Shown one piece after another: positions 33,585 through 46,429 of a DNA stretch of 64,000 nucleotides. The number at the start of each line of letters is the position of its first letter. The stretch's first letter is position 1. The stretch lies in NCBI RefSeq assembly GCF_022539505.1, contig NC_061514.1, forward strand, positions 325,793,090 through 325,857,089, written 5' to 3'. The stretch comes from Lolium rigidum. Its lineage: Eukaryota > Streptophyta > Magnoliopsida > Poales > Poaceae. The position numbers and the translations under genes were made by a program. The notes under the pieces were generated by a model. It did no database searches and was not told where the DNA came from. It saw nothing but the letters and a program-made list of their open reading frames with translations.

Positions 33585-35303
33585 TGATGGGGTTCGTAGC
33601 ATAGAAAACAAAAAATTTCCTACCGCAAGACGAATAAATCCAAGATCTAATCTATGGAACACCCAAGATCTATTCTACAAGATCGAAGCAACGAGATTGA
33701 TATGAGACTAACCCTCGAAGATTTCCAAAGCCTACGAGATTAGATCTCGTTGTTGGTGTAGACGATCGTCCCCGGTGCGGCAATCCGGCAGCACTTCCGT
33801 ACTCGGTCGCGCGTACGGTGTCGATGAAGCCCATCCTCTCCCCGTTCCAGCGGGCAGCGGAGGTGTGGTAGATCCCCTCGGAATCCTAGCAGCACGACGG
33901 CGTGGTGGTGGAGGTGGAGGAGAAATTCCTGCGGGGCTTCGCCAAGCCTCGCGAGAAGAAGGAGGAGGGAGAGAGGGGCGGCTAGGGCTTGGGGAAATGA
34001 TGTGCTGCGCCCCAGCCCTCGCCTCCCTCTTATATAGGTGTGGGGGGGCTTCCTTGGCCCCTCCTCCAAGCCTTTGGGTCGGCCAAAACAAGGGGGGAAC
34101 TTCCCTCCCAAGTTAAGTCCCTATTTTCATGGGATTTGATCTTATCCACTTGGTACAGCCACATGGGCCTTGGGGGGCTGGTGTGCATGGCCCATGTGGG
34201 CCTATGCGACCCCTACGGTCCATGTTGGTCGTCCGGGATAGGTGGGCCCCACTATGGTACCCTCCGGAACCTTCTAGAACCTCCGGTACAATACCGAAAA
34301 ATCCCGAACTTTTCCGGTAACCCTGAAAATGACTTCCCATATATGAATCTTATTCTCCGGACCATTCCGGACCTCCTCGTGATGCCCCGGATCCCATCCG
34401 AGACTCCGAACAAACTTCGGTCTCCATCTCACATTCCGAATCTACTTATGCGACATCAAACCTTAAGCGCGTCACCCTACGGTTCGCGAACTATGCAGAC
34501 ATGGTCGAGACTCCTCTCCGAGCCAATAACCAATAGCGGGATCTGGAGATCCATAATGGCTCCCACATATTCAACGATGACTTAGTGATCGATTGAACCA
34601 TTTACATACGATGCCGATTCCCTTTGTCACGCGATATTTTACTTGTCCGAGGTTCGATCATCGGTATCTCCATACCTTGTTCAACCTCGTTACCGACAAG
34701 TACTCTTTACTCGTACCGTGGTATGTCATCTCTTATGATCCAATCATATGCTTGCAAGCTAATCGAGACGACATTCCACCGAGAGGACCCGGAGTATATC
34801 TATCCGTCATCAGGATGGACAAATCCCACTATTGATCCATATGCCTCAACTCATACTTTCCGAATACTTAATCCCATCTTTATAACCACCCATTTACGCA
34901 ATGGCGTTTGATGTAATCAAAGTACCCTTCCGGTGTAAGTGATTTACATGATCTCATGGTCGAAGGACTAGGTAACTATGTATCGAAAGCTTATAGCAAG
35001 TTGAACTTAATGACTTGATCACATGCTACGCTTATTTGGGTGTATGTCCATTATATCATTCACCCAATGACATAACCTTGTTATTAACAACATCCAATGT
35101 TCATGATCACGAAACCATGATCATCTGTTAATCAACAAGCTAGTTATACAAGAGGCTTACTAGGGACTCCTTGTTTTTTACATAACACACATGTATCAAT
35201 GTTTCGGTTAATACAATTATAGCATGGGATGTAAACATTTATCATAAACACCAAGATATAACAATAACTAATTTATTATTGCCTCTTGGGCGTATCTCCA
35301 ACA
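33585..35303 (-). repeat. Left (3') LTR of the Copia element
   Basis: 1719 bases, TGATGG...CCAACA as printed. Scanning against 40245-41963 shows roughly ten differences (for example near 33778, 33930-33960 and 34760). ORFs within it recur in the other LTR and are not genes. Confidence 0.93.
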
Positions 35304-38300
35304 GTCTCCCACTTGCACTAGAGTCAATAATCTAGTTTACATTTATAAAGATATAACACCTTGGCCTTCTGGTGCTTATCATGTTTTGCTCACGGGAGAG
35401 GTTTTAGTCAACAGATCTGACATGCTCGTAAACATATGTATTTTGCAATTCATTTGCGTCTCAACGCATCACTCATTTTCCAAATGAGTCGGCATCTATG
35501 CTTAGTCCTGCGGTGGAACCTTAATTCCGTGGTCTGAAATATGTCACTAATATTGCCACACACAATATAGCTTCAAAGTTCGACATTATCGGAACTACAC
35601 CAAGTTCTCAAAGAACTCCTCGACTTAAACATCCTCAGTCATTGTCAAAACAATGTCATACTCTTCCTTTGTTTGTAGAATCCATCACAACATTTAGAAC
35701 TCATCTAAATCTAGCATAGACATATTCTAGCTCATTGTGCTACCCTTTTAAATAACACTTAGCCTAATTGAGATTGAAATTTTACTTTTATATGTGACCA
35801 AACTAATATCGGTGCAACACTTTACAACGATTTGTTTGTCATTACCCATATAAAATATATATATATCCTTGGTTCTTCTAAAGCACTCAGGGATATTCTT
35901 ACTGTTGTCCAATGATCAAATCATTCTGGTATATGCTCGTAACACTTTAGAGCACAGGACATCTGAGTTTGTACATATTATTCGTGATCTAAAATCACTC
36001 ATGTGTTTTTACTCATCGAGTGTCAAATACACTCAAGTCTTGTTAAACCTTCACATGGAAAAGAACACCTTCTTAATATTTTTATATTGAACTACTTCAA
36101 TATTCATTCTATGTACTTCGACTTAAACTTATTATGTGTTTCAATCTATCTTCATAGATCTTGACACTAAATATGTTTCAGTCCATATCCTTTCATTGAA
36201 ATTAATTCTCAATGAAACCTTTTAATCAAGTATATAATTACATCATTTATAACCAACTATATGTCATCTACATAAAGTATTATAAATATGTCTCAGCGCT
36301 CCCACTTAATTTCTTGCAAATGCAAGCATCTTCATCGTTTCTGATGAAATCAAAAACTCTTTGACTATTTCATCCGGTGAAGATTCCAACTTCGTGATAC
36401 TCACTTCATCCAATTGAAGTTTGTATACCTATCTAGTATTCCACGGACCAACAAAACTCTTGGTTGTATCTAGTATACATCCTTCATACACACTTCTGGT
36501 AAGGAATGTATTTCTGCCATCCTACTATCATATATCATAAAAGAAATATGTAGCGATTACTAGAATAATCCACATAGACTATAAGCATTGCCACAGAAGA
36601 TCTAATCTTATCGTAGTCAACTCTTTGAACTTTGTCGTAAACAACTTTTCGATAAGTCAAGTTTCTTTAAGGATATTCCATCCAAGTCCATCTATTTAAT
36701 AGATCCATTTACTTTCAAAAAGTATTCATCTATCTTGGATTTCATGGCGCATAGCCATTTTAACGGAGTCAGGGCCCATCATAACTTCTTTGTTTGCGAG
36801 TTGGTTTATCATTGTTCAAAATCAATCCTTTGTCCACAAATCATTTATTTGATCACAAAGTAAACCATACCTACAAGGTTCAATAAGTACTTCGATCTCC
36901 ATGACTATAACTCTTTGTAGACATGGGAGCTATGATCTTCGTGGCCGCTTCCGGAACCATTTCCGATGCTGCGCTACTCTGATCATCATGCTCAGGTTCA
37001 TAAACCTTATCAAGTTCCATTGTCCTCCCACTCAAATACTTCGCTAGAAAACAATTTCTTGGAAATAAGCAAGTAACATTACGAACACTTTTGTCTTTTA
37101 CTTCATAGTGGGAAGAATTCCCAATCCATTCTCTTGGGATAACCAACAAAGACATCCATCCGGTTTTGGTTGTAAACTTATTTACTTATACCAAAATTTT
37201 AAGAAAGGACTATTAGGGTTTATACCCTTGCCATAACTTGTATGGTGTCATTTCAACGGATCATGATGATGCTCTATTCGATGTAAAAGCGGAAGTCTCT
37301 AAAGCATAATCCACAAAAATATAATGGCATCAATATTTTATCTCATCTTTGATCCAACAAGGTTTGGATACGTATCTCGGATACTTCATCATCACTATGA
37401 TGCTCCAAGAAACGTGATTTGTAGAACAACTTCATAACTCTTTTAGATGTTTGCTAAAACTCGTAATACAAATATTTTCACTATGATCCAATCATAGATA
37501 TTTGACTTTTCTATTACGATGATTTCCACTTCATGCTGAAATTTATTTGAATCCATTCAAATGTTTCAAACTTCTTCCTTATCGAATATATCCACATATA
37601 TATACTCAAGTCATTGTTGGAAGTTTTCATGAAGTAGAAGAATCTCCCGCACACAACTATTCCCAGTGAACCACATATATCATCATGTATGTTTCCACTA
37701 AGTTAGTTGCCCGTTCAACTCTTGGCCTATGAACGGTATTTAGTCATTCTCTTTAGAAAAGATTTGCAAGCGCCAACCGATTCAAAAATCAAATGACTCC
37801 AAAAATCCATTTGCATGGAGTTCCTTCATGCGTTCCTTTCTAACATGACCTAAATGGCGGTTCCACTAATAAGTGGAATTCAAATCATTTGCCTTATGGC
37901 ATTTTAGCGTCAGTGTTATGTATGTGTGTTTCACCATTAAGATTTATAATAACTTATCCATCGTACATGGAGCAATGTCATAATTTGAACAACTCATTGT
38001 TTTCATTTGACCAGAGCAAAATAACAATTTATTAAGTTCTTTATTATAAATTCTAAGGGCTAGGTAGAATGCCAACGACAAACATAATAACACTTTATTA
38101 TGTTCCAGACGTGCATTATTACCATATTCCTTATCAGTCACTTAGGCCATCGTATTCTTGTATTGCGTTGTATTGTATGACATTTCATACCAACCAATCT
38201 GGTACAAATACCCAAGAATTTTATTATGTGACCAAACAAGGAATACATCCATAACATGTATATCATCTATATACACCTAAGCTAGACTTTCTAGTCTTTT

Positions 38301-38559
38301 TTCTTTCTTTCTGCCAAAATATCTTTTGTGGTTTCTCTTTTAGCTTTCCCCATTCTCAGGAAAACACTTCACCTTCAATAACTTCTAGGTCCATTGGTCA
38401 AATACCAATAACCTTGAGGTTCTTACCTTGAAGTTGATCATCATATGACAAGTGTTCCAGACTTCACTATTAGCAACTTTGTAATATGATGAACAATTTC
38501 ACTCATCATTTTATCCATCATATCATGACGACTTTCCGAGACCATGTCTGTACATGCTA

Positions 38560-39450
38560 GGCTCGTAAAGTTTAACCTCAGTATTCGCATGTGCAAATCT
38601 GGCTTGCACCCGTTGTATGCACACGTAGAATCTATAACACCCGATCATCACGTGATGCTTCGAAACGACGAGTCTTAGCAACGGTGCATACTAAGGACGA
38701 TCACTTCATGGATATGCGAATATCGTTAGTGCCCAACTAGTTAGAGGATCGGGACGCCTAGCGTCTTCAACCTTCGTACATTCCCATAAAACTTATGAGT
38801 TTATGTAGTCTCACTAGATTATATTCTATCATCTTGCAATAGGGTCTTAGATATCACACATATCTCATACCTTGCTTGTTTCTGAAAACAAAATTTCCAG
38901 CTCCTTACTTTTCAAACGGATTTGAACTTCAAGTTTCACGGAGACAAGATGATTTGGTACTAATTGAAACCATTGCTCTTTGAATCACTTAACATTATTT
39001 CTATCTCAATTACAAGACTAGCGCATGGTAGAAAACGGATGCCAATTCTACAAACTTTTAATTTAAAATACTATTCGGACTATGTTCATGATAATTAGTT
39101 CATGTTTTAATCTAATTACTAATGAACTCCCACTTAATACAACATCCCTCATGGTTGTTAAGTGGTACACGATCCAAATCCACTACACCAAAACCGATCA
39201 TCACGTGAGATGATGTAGCTTCAATGGTGAACATCAACATGTTGATCATATCATCCATATGACTCATGTTCAACCTTTCGGTTTCCGTGTCCCAAGGCCA
39301 TATCTCGTACATGCTAGGCTCGCCAAGCAAACCCAAGTATTCCGCGTGTGCAAACATGGCTTACACCCGTTGTATGTGAACGTAGAATCTATCACATCCG
39401 ATCATCACGAGATGCTTCAAAACGACGAACTGTAGCAACGGTGCATACGA
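38560..39450. repeat. Internal direct repeat of the Copia element
   Basis: The block TGCACCCGTTGTATG...GTAGAATCTAT...GATCATCACG...GCAACGGTGCATAC at about 38605-38690 recurs, slightly changed, at about 39362-39450. The spacing is close to 755 bases. It suggests a duplicated leader segment inside the element. Confidence 0.65.
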
Positions 39451-40231
39451 GGGTAGAACACTTGATTATCTTGATATTAATGTGAGGGATCATCTTATAA
39501 TGCTACCGTCGCGATCTAAGCAAGATAAGATGCATAAAGGATTAACATCACATGCAATTCTCAATATGTGATATGATATGGCCTTTCTTCTTGTGCTTTT
39601 GATCTCCATCTCCAAAGCACACGAACATGATCTCCATCATCACCAGCATTGCACCAAGGTCCATGGCGCCGCTTCATGGTTGTCCATCACTTATAGCTAC
39701 TATAACAACTACTTGAAAATAGCTATTACATGATGAATAGACACGCATGTCTTAACAAATTTAAAGACAACCATTAGGCTCCTGCCGGTTGCCATAATAC
39801 AATAATGAACATCTCATACATCAAATATAATCATCATCACATCATGGCCATATCACATCACCAAACCCTGCAAAAACAAGTTAGACGCCTCTAATTGGTT
39901 TGCATATTTTACGTGGTTTAGGGTTTTCGAGTAAGATCCAATCTACCTACGAACATGAACCACAACGGTGATACTAGTGTTGTCAATAGAAAGAGTAAAT
40001 TGGATCTTCACTATGGTGGGAGAGACGGACACCCGCAAAGCCACTTATGCAATACAAGTTGCATGTCAAGCGTGGAGCAAGTCTCATGAGACGCGGTCAT
40101 GTAAAGTTAGCCCGGGCCGCTTCATCCCACCATCCCGCAAGATGCAAAATACACAAACTAAAGCAACAAAAGCATCAACGCCCACAAAACCATTGTGTTC
40201 TACTCGTGCAACAGATCTATGCATAGACACG

Positions 40232-40243
40232 GCTCTGATACCA
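40232..40243 (-). other. Primer binding site of the Copia element
   Basis: TGGTATCAGAGC on the minus strand is complementary to the 3' end of initiator methionine tRNA, the standard primer of this Copia group. It lies one base inside the 5' LTR. Confidence 0.95.
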
Positions 40244-40244
40244 C

Positions 40245-41963
40245 TGATGGGGTTCGTAGCATAGAAAACAAAAAATTTCCTACCGCAAGACGAATAAATC
40301 CAAGATCTAATCTATGGAACACCCAAGATCTATTCTACAAGATCGAAGCAACGAGATTGATATGAGACTAACCCTCGAAGATTTCCAAAGCCTACGAGAT
40401 TAGATCTCGTTGTTGGTGTAGACGATCGTCCCCGGTGCTGCAATCCGGCAGCACTTCCGTACTCGGTCGCGCGTACGGTGTCGATGAAGCCCATCCTCTC
40501 CCCGTTCCAGCGGGCAGCGGAGGTGTGGTAGATCCCCTCGGAATCCTAGCAGCACGACGGCGTGGTGGTGGAGGTGGAGGAGAAATTCCTGCAGGGCTTC
40601 GCCAAGCCTGCGCAGGAAGAAGGAGGAGGGAGAGAGGGGCGGCTAGGGCTTGGGGAAATGATGTGCTGCGCCCCAGCCCTCGCCTCCCTCTTATATAGGT
40701 GTGGGGGGGCTTCCTTGGCCCCTCCTCCAAGCCTTTGGGTCGGCCAAAACAAGGGGGGAACTTCCCTCCCAAGTTAAGTCCCTATTTTCATGGGATTTGA
40801 TCTTATCCACTTGGTACAGCCACATGGGCCTTGGGGGGCTGGTGTGCATGGCCCATGTGGGCCTATGCGACCCCTACGGTCCATGTTGGTCGTCCGGGAT
40901 AGGTGGGCCCCACTATGGTACCCTCCGGAACCTTCTAGAACCTCCGGTACAATACCGAAAAATCCCGAACTTTTCCGGTAACCCTGAAAATGACTTCCCA
41001 TATATGAATCTTATTCTCCGGACCATTCCGGACCTCCTCGTGATGCCCCGGATCCCATCCGAGACTCCGAACAAACTTCGGTCTCCATCTCACATTCCGA
41101 ATCTACTTATGCGACATCAAACCTTAAGCGCGTCACCCTACGGTTCGCGAACTATGCAGACATGGTCGAGACTCCTCTCCGAGCCAATAACCAATAGCGG
41201 GATCTGGAGATCCATAATGGCTCCCACATATTCAACGATGACTTAGTGATCGATTGAACCATTTACATACGATGCCGATTCCCTTTGTCACGCGATATTT
41301 TACTTGTCCGAGGTTCGATCATCGGTATCTCCATACCTTGTTCAACCTCGTTACCGACAAGTACTCTTTACTCGTACCGTGGTATGTCATCTCTTATGAT
41401 CCAATCATATGCTTGCAAGCTAATCGGACGACATTCCACCGAGAGGGCCCGGAGTATATCTATCCGTCATCAGGATGGACAAATCCCACTATTGATCCAT
41501 ATGCCTCAACTCATACTTTCCGAATACTTAATCCCATCTTTATAACCACCCATTTACGCAATGGCGTTTGATGTAATCAAAGTACCCTTCCGGTGTAAGT
41601 GATTTACATGATCTCATGGTCGAAGGACTAGGTAACTATGTATCGAAAGCTTATAGCAAGTTGAACTTAATGACTTGATCACATGCTACGCTTATTTGGG
41701 TGTATGTCCATTATATCATTCACCCAATGACATAACCTTGTTATTAACAACATCCAATGTTCATGATCACGAAACCATGATCATCCGTTAATCAACAAGC
41801 TAGTTATACAAGAGGCTTACTAGGGACTCCTTGTTGTTTACATAACACACATGTATCAATGTTTCGGTTAATACAATTATAGCATGGGATGTAAACATTT
41901 ATCATAAACACCAAGATATAACAATAACTAATTTATTATTGCCTCTTGGGCGTATCTCCAACA
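40245..41963 (-). repeat. Right (5') LTR of the Copia element
   Basis: 1719 bases, the same length and ends as the left LTR. It would carry the element's promoter on the minus strand. Confidence 0.93.
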
Positions 41964-42670
41964 CATGTGTATCCTCATGTGGGCGGGCCTTTTCAAACCT
42001 TAGACGAGGTTCACTCTGCTATCAATTGCGACCTTCAACACAGCCAAGATCCAAAATTGTACACATTCTTTTGACTCTTTTCTATATTTTTTTGCATTCT
42101 ATTTTTGTGCACACTTGCAATATGTTATGTTTAAACAGTAATCGCATTCTTCTATGATGTAGGGCACTTAAGATAATTAATACAATTCTTTGAAACATGA
42201 ACCAATGAAATGAGCCTAAAAAAAATCCAAACTATAGAACTAAGACCAATCCTGCATTGATATATTTGGATTCATGTTCTATTACCACTTTAGAGTTTAA
42301 GAAGCATTGATAAATTAGCTTTTATCCTATCATAGCCACATAACTCTATTTCTTCATATTCTAAATGATGGTGGAAGTGTTTAACCATGTATTGAGAAGT
42401 CATAGGCTTATAAACCATATGTTTACCATGAGCTCTGTTAGGGATAACTTGATAGCCTTTTGATGTATTTAACAACCTTCGAAACACAATAGCTCATTCA
42501 CCCTATGTTGGACTAATAACAGTAATTAAAATAATAACGTACTTAGTATCACTTTGTTTTCCCAGAAATTCAATTCGGCTACCGGATGTGTATGATCCCT
42601 CTACCAAAAAATCATGTTTCGAAGTGTCGAATCTTTTTTGACAAAAATGACAAAGTAAGATCTACTAACC

Positions 42671-43840
42671 ATGTCAAATGCTCGAATTGGAACTAGCTAT
42701 ACGCGTCAGCCTGATGATTCTCAAGTGGATTATGTTGTACGACAATGTCTTTACTGGCCTGATGGCACAAGGAAGAAGCGTTTTAACGTTGATGGAAGAC
42801 GTGACCGGAGGCGCTTGTTGGTTCAAGCTTTGGTGGACAAATATAATGATTATATTGGGGTTGGCTCTCTAGTCCTCCTTCCTGCCTTCACTCTACGTCC
42901 TGATACCAAACTCACACATGTAACTGTTAAATAATTACTTTTCATAACTTTAGGATCTTGCATATGAACTACAAGATGTTGTGCACTACGAATCAGTTCG
43001 TGTGTGCGATGCTTATATGATTACCTATCATATCAACTTCACTGCAAAGATGAAAGGAACTGAAGATTTTGACTACGGCAGGGAGTTGTTCTTTGCTGAA
43101 GTTACCTGTGACTGTAAGACAGGAGAACACAAATTGGTGGTCAGTTGTTTCTGCAAGGTTAAACCTACTGATAACGGTATTATACACTCTTTACCATGTT
43201 TGTTTGCCCATGGGTCATCTGATCTATTATCCTCGTCTTTATGCATGTTTTCAAGAGATCTATGCACAATCGTGTTAAATATCCACATAATACATTCTTT
43301 ACAGTAAATTATTCACCTAGTGTTATGTGTTTGTGCCTCACTAGTTATTTCGCAATCCAATGGCAATCCCGCCCCTCACATTTTTTACATATAAATAAAG
43401 GTAGATGCTATGGTTGTAAAGTGAAGCACCCCAACACAGATGCATACTTACGTGGTCAAGCTGACTCGTGTTCTCCGTTTGGTGCATCTAATATGGTCCG
43501 TGAAGACTGTGAGGAAGACGTAAGTATGATGATTTATTTCATGTATCTTGATTTCCAAGCTAATGTTTTGTTCGCCTTATGTTATTCACTATTAATTTCA
43601 TTCCTTTTACAGCCGGTAGCCGAGGAGAAGAGGTTAAGAGTTCTCTACAAGTACATGGTAATTTCATTTTTTTGCAGGATAGCATCATTTGTAGTAATAA
43701 CATGATGTTTGGTTACTTGATTGATGATTCCTTGTGTATTCTTTTTTCCTTAGGATGAACCAGGATATATGGAGGAAATGAGAGCAACCATGAATGGTAC
43801 TTTTCAGGCTTCCGGCGTGGTAGTTACCAAACAAATCTAA
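42671..43840 (+). CDS. DUF3615-like domain protein, C-terminal exons, copy 1 (frame intact)
   Basis: Five exons: 42671-42859, 42954-43176, 43401-43519, 43613-43657, 43754-43840. All have GT-AG borders and joining phases, giving 220 residues. Landmarks are RQCLYWPDGTRKKR (25-38), YHINFTAKMKG, ELFFAEVTCD, VVSCFCKVKPTDNGRCYGCK and HPNTDAYLRG. The NFTAK, LFFAE and HP motifs are those of the plant DUF3615 domain. An in-frame TAA just upstream of 42671 means translation would begin at that ATG, or the exon is entered by splicing. The function of the family is unknown; members are many and often decayed in grasses. Loss of the N-terminal part to the Copia insertion makes a normal product from copy 1 doubtful. 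Confidence 0.6.
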
Positions 43841-44443
43841 CAACCAAAGTTGAAGACTGACAAATATGTATATTTCTAGTGTTAAACTTCACATGTTGCA
43901 GACCAATGTATGCTAAGGTACCAAGCAAAGAACATCTGGTTGTGAGATGGACCTAATTTTAATACCTTTTTTGAATAAATTGTTCCTAACTAGCACCTGT
44001 GTTGTCTTCATAAGTATTATATACTGTAGTTTCTTGTCCTACAAAAGTCTGTTTACAATAGCGAGGGCATGATTGGAAGCAATCTGTCAAGTTTGAAACA
44101 TAAGAGGGTCACGATGAGTAACGGCTAGATGAGAAATAAATATACACTTACTCCATCAGGGTGTGATTAGAAAATGATTCCACATGAATACCTGATACAA
44201 AACCTGATGCTCATGTTGGATCAAATACCATATGAGTTACCAGTCTCGTTTTTAAGAAAACCAACACAGTGCTCCTGAAGAATACATTTAGTTAATGTGG
44301 AGCCAACATTTTTTTAGAAAAGCATTCCATCGGTATCTACCTCACTACTGTTAGCACAACAAAAACACGATGGCATTCAAATCATGCAATGAGATAATCG
44401 TCCTAATCTAGAAAGGAAGATTCAGATAACATTGGCATTCAAA

Positions 44444-44782
44444 TCACGCAATCAGATAACCATCAATACAGACACAAACAAGAGTGATGGAAAACTGTGT
44501 TGATTCAGTACACAAAGCCACATTCTCATTTTCTGAAATCTGCACTGTCACCTTGATCTTCAGGCCAGGACGGTCGATGACTTCAAGCATATTGTAAAGT
44601 ACATCGATCCAGATCAGATTCAGAGGTCTCAAGAGCGAGTCCTTGCAAAGTATTTTCGAGTTGTGTAAAAGCTTGATCATGGTCTTCTGAATGTGCTTCA
44701 TGCCTTGCCAAAACTTTGTCCTTAAACAAAATTTCACTGTATAATGATCATACGCTCCGAAGAGCAGCAGAAATAAACACAT
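44444..44782 (-). CDS. Hypothetical 112-residue ORF, copy 1
   Basis: An open frame of 112 residues, tail-to-tail with the DUF3615-like gene. The first about 12 residues are hydrophobic. The rest holds KHIQKTMIKLL and LLRPLNLIWIDVLYNMLEV helical-looking stretches and a C-terminal VQISENENVALCTESTQF. I do not recognise a domain. In copy 2 the homologous frame has a stop at 61335-61337 (AAG to TAG), which argues against strong constraint. It may be a relic exon of a larger gene. Confidence 0.3.
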   Translation of the reverse strand: MCLFLLLFGAYDHYTVKFCLRTKFWQGMKHIQKTMIKLLHNSKILCKDSLLRPLNLIWIDVLYNMLEVIDRPGLKIKVTVQISENENVALCTESTQFSITLVCVCIDGYLIA

Positions 44783-44879
44783 TTCATTGCATAATTTGTG
44801 TCTCTTTTTTTCTTTACTACAGAAGACTAGAAATTTAAATCTCTCTTAAGATTTGCAACAACTATAACTATCTACCAAT

Positions 44880-45085
44880 GAGAGCGTATATTAGATAAAG
44901 TTTGCTTTCGATCCGTGTCTGCCCCATTTCCGATTTGAATCCGTAGTCCGGTATATCTGTACTCGAATCCTAAAGCGATCAATATCTGTTCCGATCTGAA
45001 ATCGGGAAAAATATATGGTAAAAGATATGGTATGAGCAAAATCCGATCCGATCCGATCCGTTTACATCCCTACTGTGGAGACAAG
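44880..45085. repeat. Degenerate MITE-like segment ending in GGATC repeats
   Basis: Read on the minus strand it starts AGGGATGTAAACGGATCGG and continues with alternating GGATC/ATATC words, as in common grass MITE ends. Only one end was recognised. The same segment is present in copy 2 (about 61550-61705). Confidence 0.45.
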
Positions 45086-45160
45086 CTCTCGCGGTACAAC
45101 TTGGTTGAGGTTAAGAGTCTACAATCTTACCGTATGCAAAAGAAATTAAAAATTTATAAA

Positions 45161-46429
45161 TTTTTTTGATAAAGGGAATATATTAATACCAAAAGATACC
45201 AATTACACCCAGCCTCTGCAACAACGCCCCAACCTAATGGCAATACAGATGCACACAGCCAAAAAAGAGTAAAGAAAACTAAGAAATAAAAGTCCCTCTA
45301 CAACCTTCTAGACCTAGCAACAGCAATAAAAACCACCACCATGACAACACCTGAAGTACAGACTCTTCAAAAGCGACGCCTCCAAGAAGGAAACAGTGCA
45401 CCAGCGTTGTCGTAGCCCGACCAAAGGTCTTAGGATTTCACCCTGAAGATAGTCCCCACTCTTAAAACAATGCCTCCAACAAGAACATTGCCAGGCACAA
45501 CCAGTTAAGGCCAGACCTTGGATTTTCACCCTGAGAGGTAAGACTCTGAACTTCCCTGTGCTGCCGCCCCCACATGCATACCATTGCTGCAAGCTCGGAA
45601 CGCCAAGCAGATCCCTCAGCATCACGTTGACTTGAACCTCCTTTAGCCAGTCTACCAATTCGGCCTTCAAGATATTCCTTCTTCTGACTTCACCATGGAC
45701 CAAAAAGTCACATGATGTCAACACAGAATATAGCTTCGCAGCGCTCCCTCCGGAACCAAACAGTCGGAATAAAAACATGGGTGCGCGCGACCGAATACCA
45801 CCCGATCAAGCAAACTGCAGGCAAAATATGCACTGTTCCATTCGCCAGCGGAGCTTTCCGGAACTCATCTCTCCAGCCAGATCAAAGCAAACTGACCTCC
45901 GGTAGATCTTCATCTTCGCTTGCGAGAAACCCGAGGACCGCCACCAAAAATAAAGCAAGACCAGCAGCACCCACGCAGCCATTCCTTCCTGCCGGATCAC
46001 CAGGGAAGAAGACGGCGGCACGGATCATGCGTACCACCGCTGAACCGTCACCGGGGGCGGAGGCCGCCACCGCTCCACCGAATCCTCCATGGCTACCGAC
46101 GGAGAGCATCAGGCCCCGGCCAAGTAGCCGTGCCGCCCGGCTTCCTCCACCGGCGCTTCATCACCTCCCATGGAACGCCACCATCGAAACCCTCTCCTCC
46201 CCCTCGTTGTTGGATGGAAGGGGCGCCGCCACCGCCGCCGTGGACGAGGCCGGGGCCGGGGCTATGGCCGGGCCGGGGCCGGAGCCGGGGCCAAGGCCAG
46301 GGCCGAGACCGGCAGCAGCGGCGGCTGAGGTGCGGCGGTCCGGGGGCGGCTGCTCGGAGCGGGGCGGCTGCTCGGAGCGGGGCGGCTGCTCGGAGCGGGG
46401 CGGCTGCTCGAGGCGGCGGCTAGGTTAGC
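45161..46429 (-). mobile_element. LINE-derived non-autonomous element, copy 1
   Basis: About 1.27 kb on the minus strand. The GC-rich 5' part runs from 46429 down to about 45900. The 3' part shares the 380-base LINE 3' end seen at 16764-17147, finishing in TATTCCCTTTATCAAAAAAA. A short AT-rich duplication TTAAAAAAT borders the copy-2 version exactly and the copy-1 version approximately. No RT coding is present, so it appears to be an internally deleted LINE that kept 5' and 3' ends. The ORFs over it are low-complexity Pro/Ala/Gly frames. Confidence 0.75.
46340..46415. repeat. 18-base GC-rich minisatellite, expanded in copy 1
   Basis: GGCGGCTGCTCGGAGCGG repeats three times followed by a partial unit. 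At the homologous place in copy 2 (about 62980-63000) only the single partial unit is present. The block sits in the 5' part of the LINE-derived element. Confidence 0.85.

Larger units (their letters stand above)
33585..41963 (-). mobile_element. Copia LTR retrotransposon (Angela/BARE/WIS type), complete ends, no intact ORF
   Basis: 8379 bases with TSD CATGT at 33580-33584 and 41964-41968. The unoccupied site is preserved in copy 2 of the duplication (about 58619-58631). On the minus strand it reads 5' LTR 40245-41963, primer site TGGTATCAGAGC (initiator tRNA-Met type) one base inside, about 4.9 kb internal, purine tract AAGTGGGAGA, 3' LTR 33585-35303. The internal region has no gag or pol ORF. 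Only short diverged pol-like remnants remain (36880-37155: FLAKYLSGRTMELDK). It is therefore non-autonomous, yet its LTRs are almost identical, pointing to recent movement in trans. Confidence 0.93.
32672..42074 (+). pseudogene. DUF3615-like gene, N-terminal exons, copy 1, split by a Copia element
   Basis: Exon 1 is 32672-32688 (MSPPTP, donor GTATGT). Exon 2 starts at 33432 after TTTCAG and joins in frame to CGNESISSSANP. It runs to 33584, is interrupted by the Copia element 33585-41963, and resumes at 41969 (YPHVGGPFQTLDEV) to a TGA at 42072-42074. Without the insertion the exons total 276 bases, 91 residues plus stop, the same as copy 2. In relatives I recall, this part continues into the RQCLYWPDGTRKK segment encoded next at 42671, so the stop may mark an ancient split or a missed splice. 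Function of the family is unknown. Confidence 0.6.

Noticed and set aside
34040..34911. Pro/Gly/Leu-rich ORFs (for example 181 residues at 34040-34585)
   Set aside because: Identical ORFs recur at 40701-41246 because both lie in the two LTRs of the Copia element. No domain, and the frames are fortuitous.
40232..40243. tRNA-Met-like sequence
   Set aside because: Only 12 bases next to an LTR; it is a primer binding site, not a tRNA gene. No complete tRNA gene was seen in the window.
45712..46428. 238-residue Pro/Ala/Gly-rich ORF
   Set aside because: It lies in the GC-rich part of the LINE-derived element, is repeated in copy 2 with a different length owing to the minisatellite, and has no domain.
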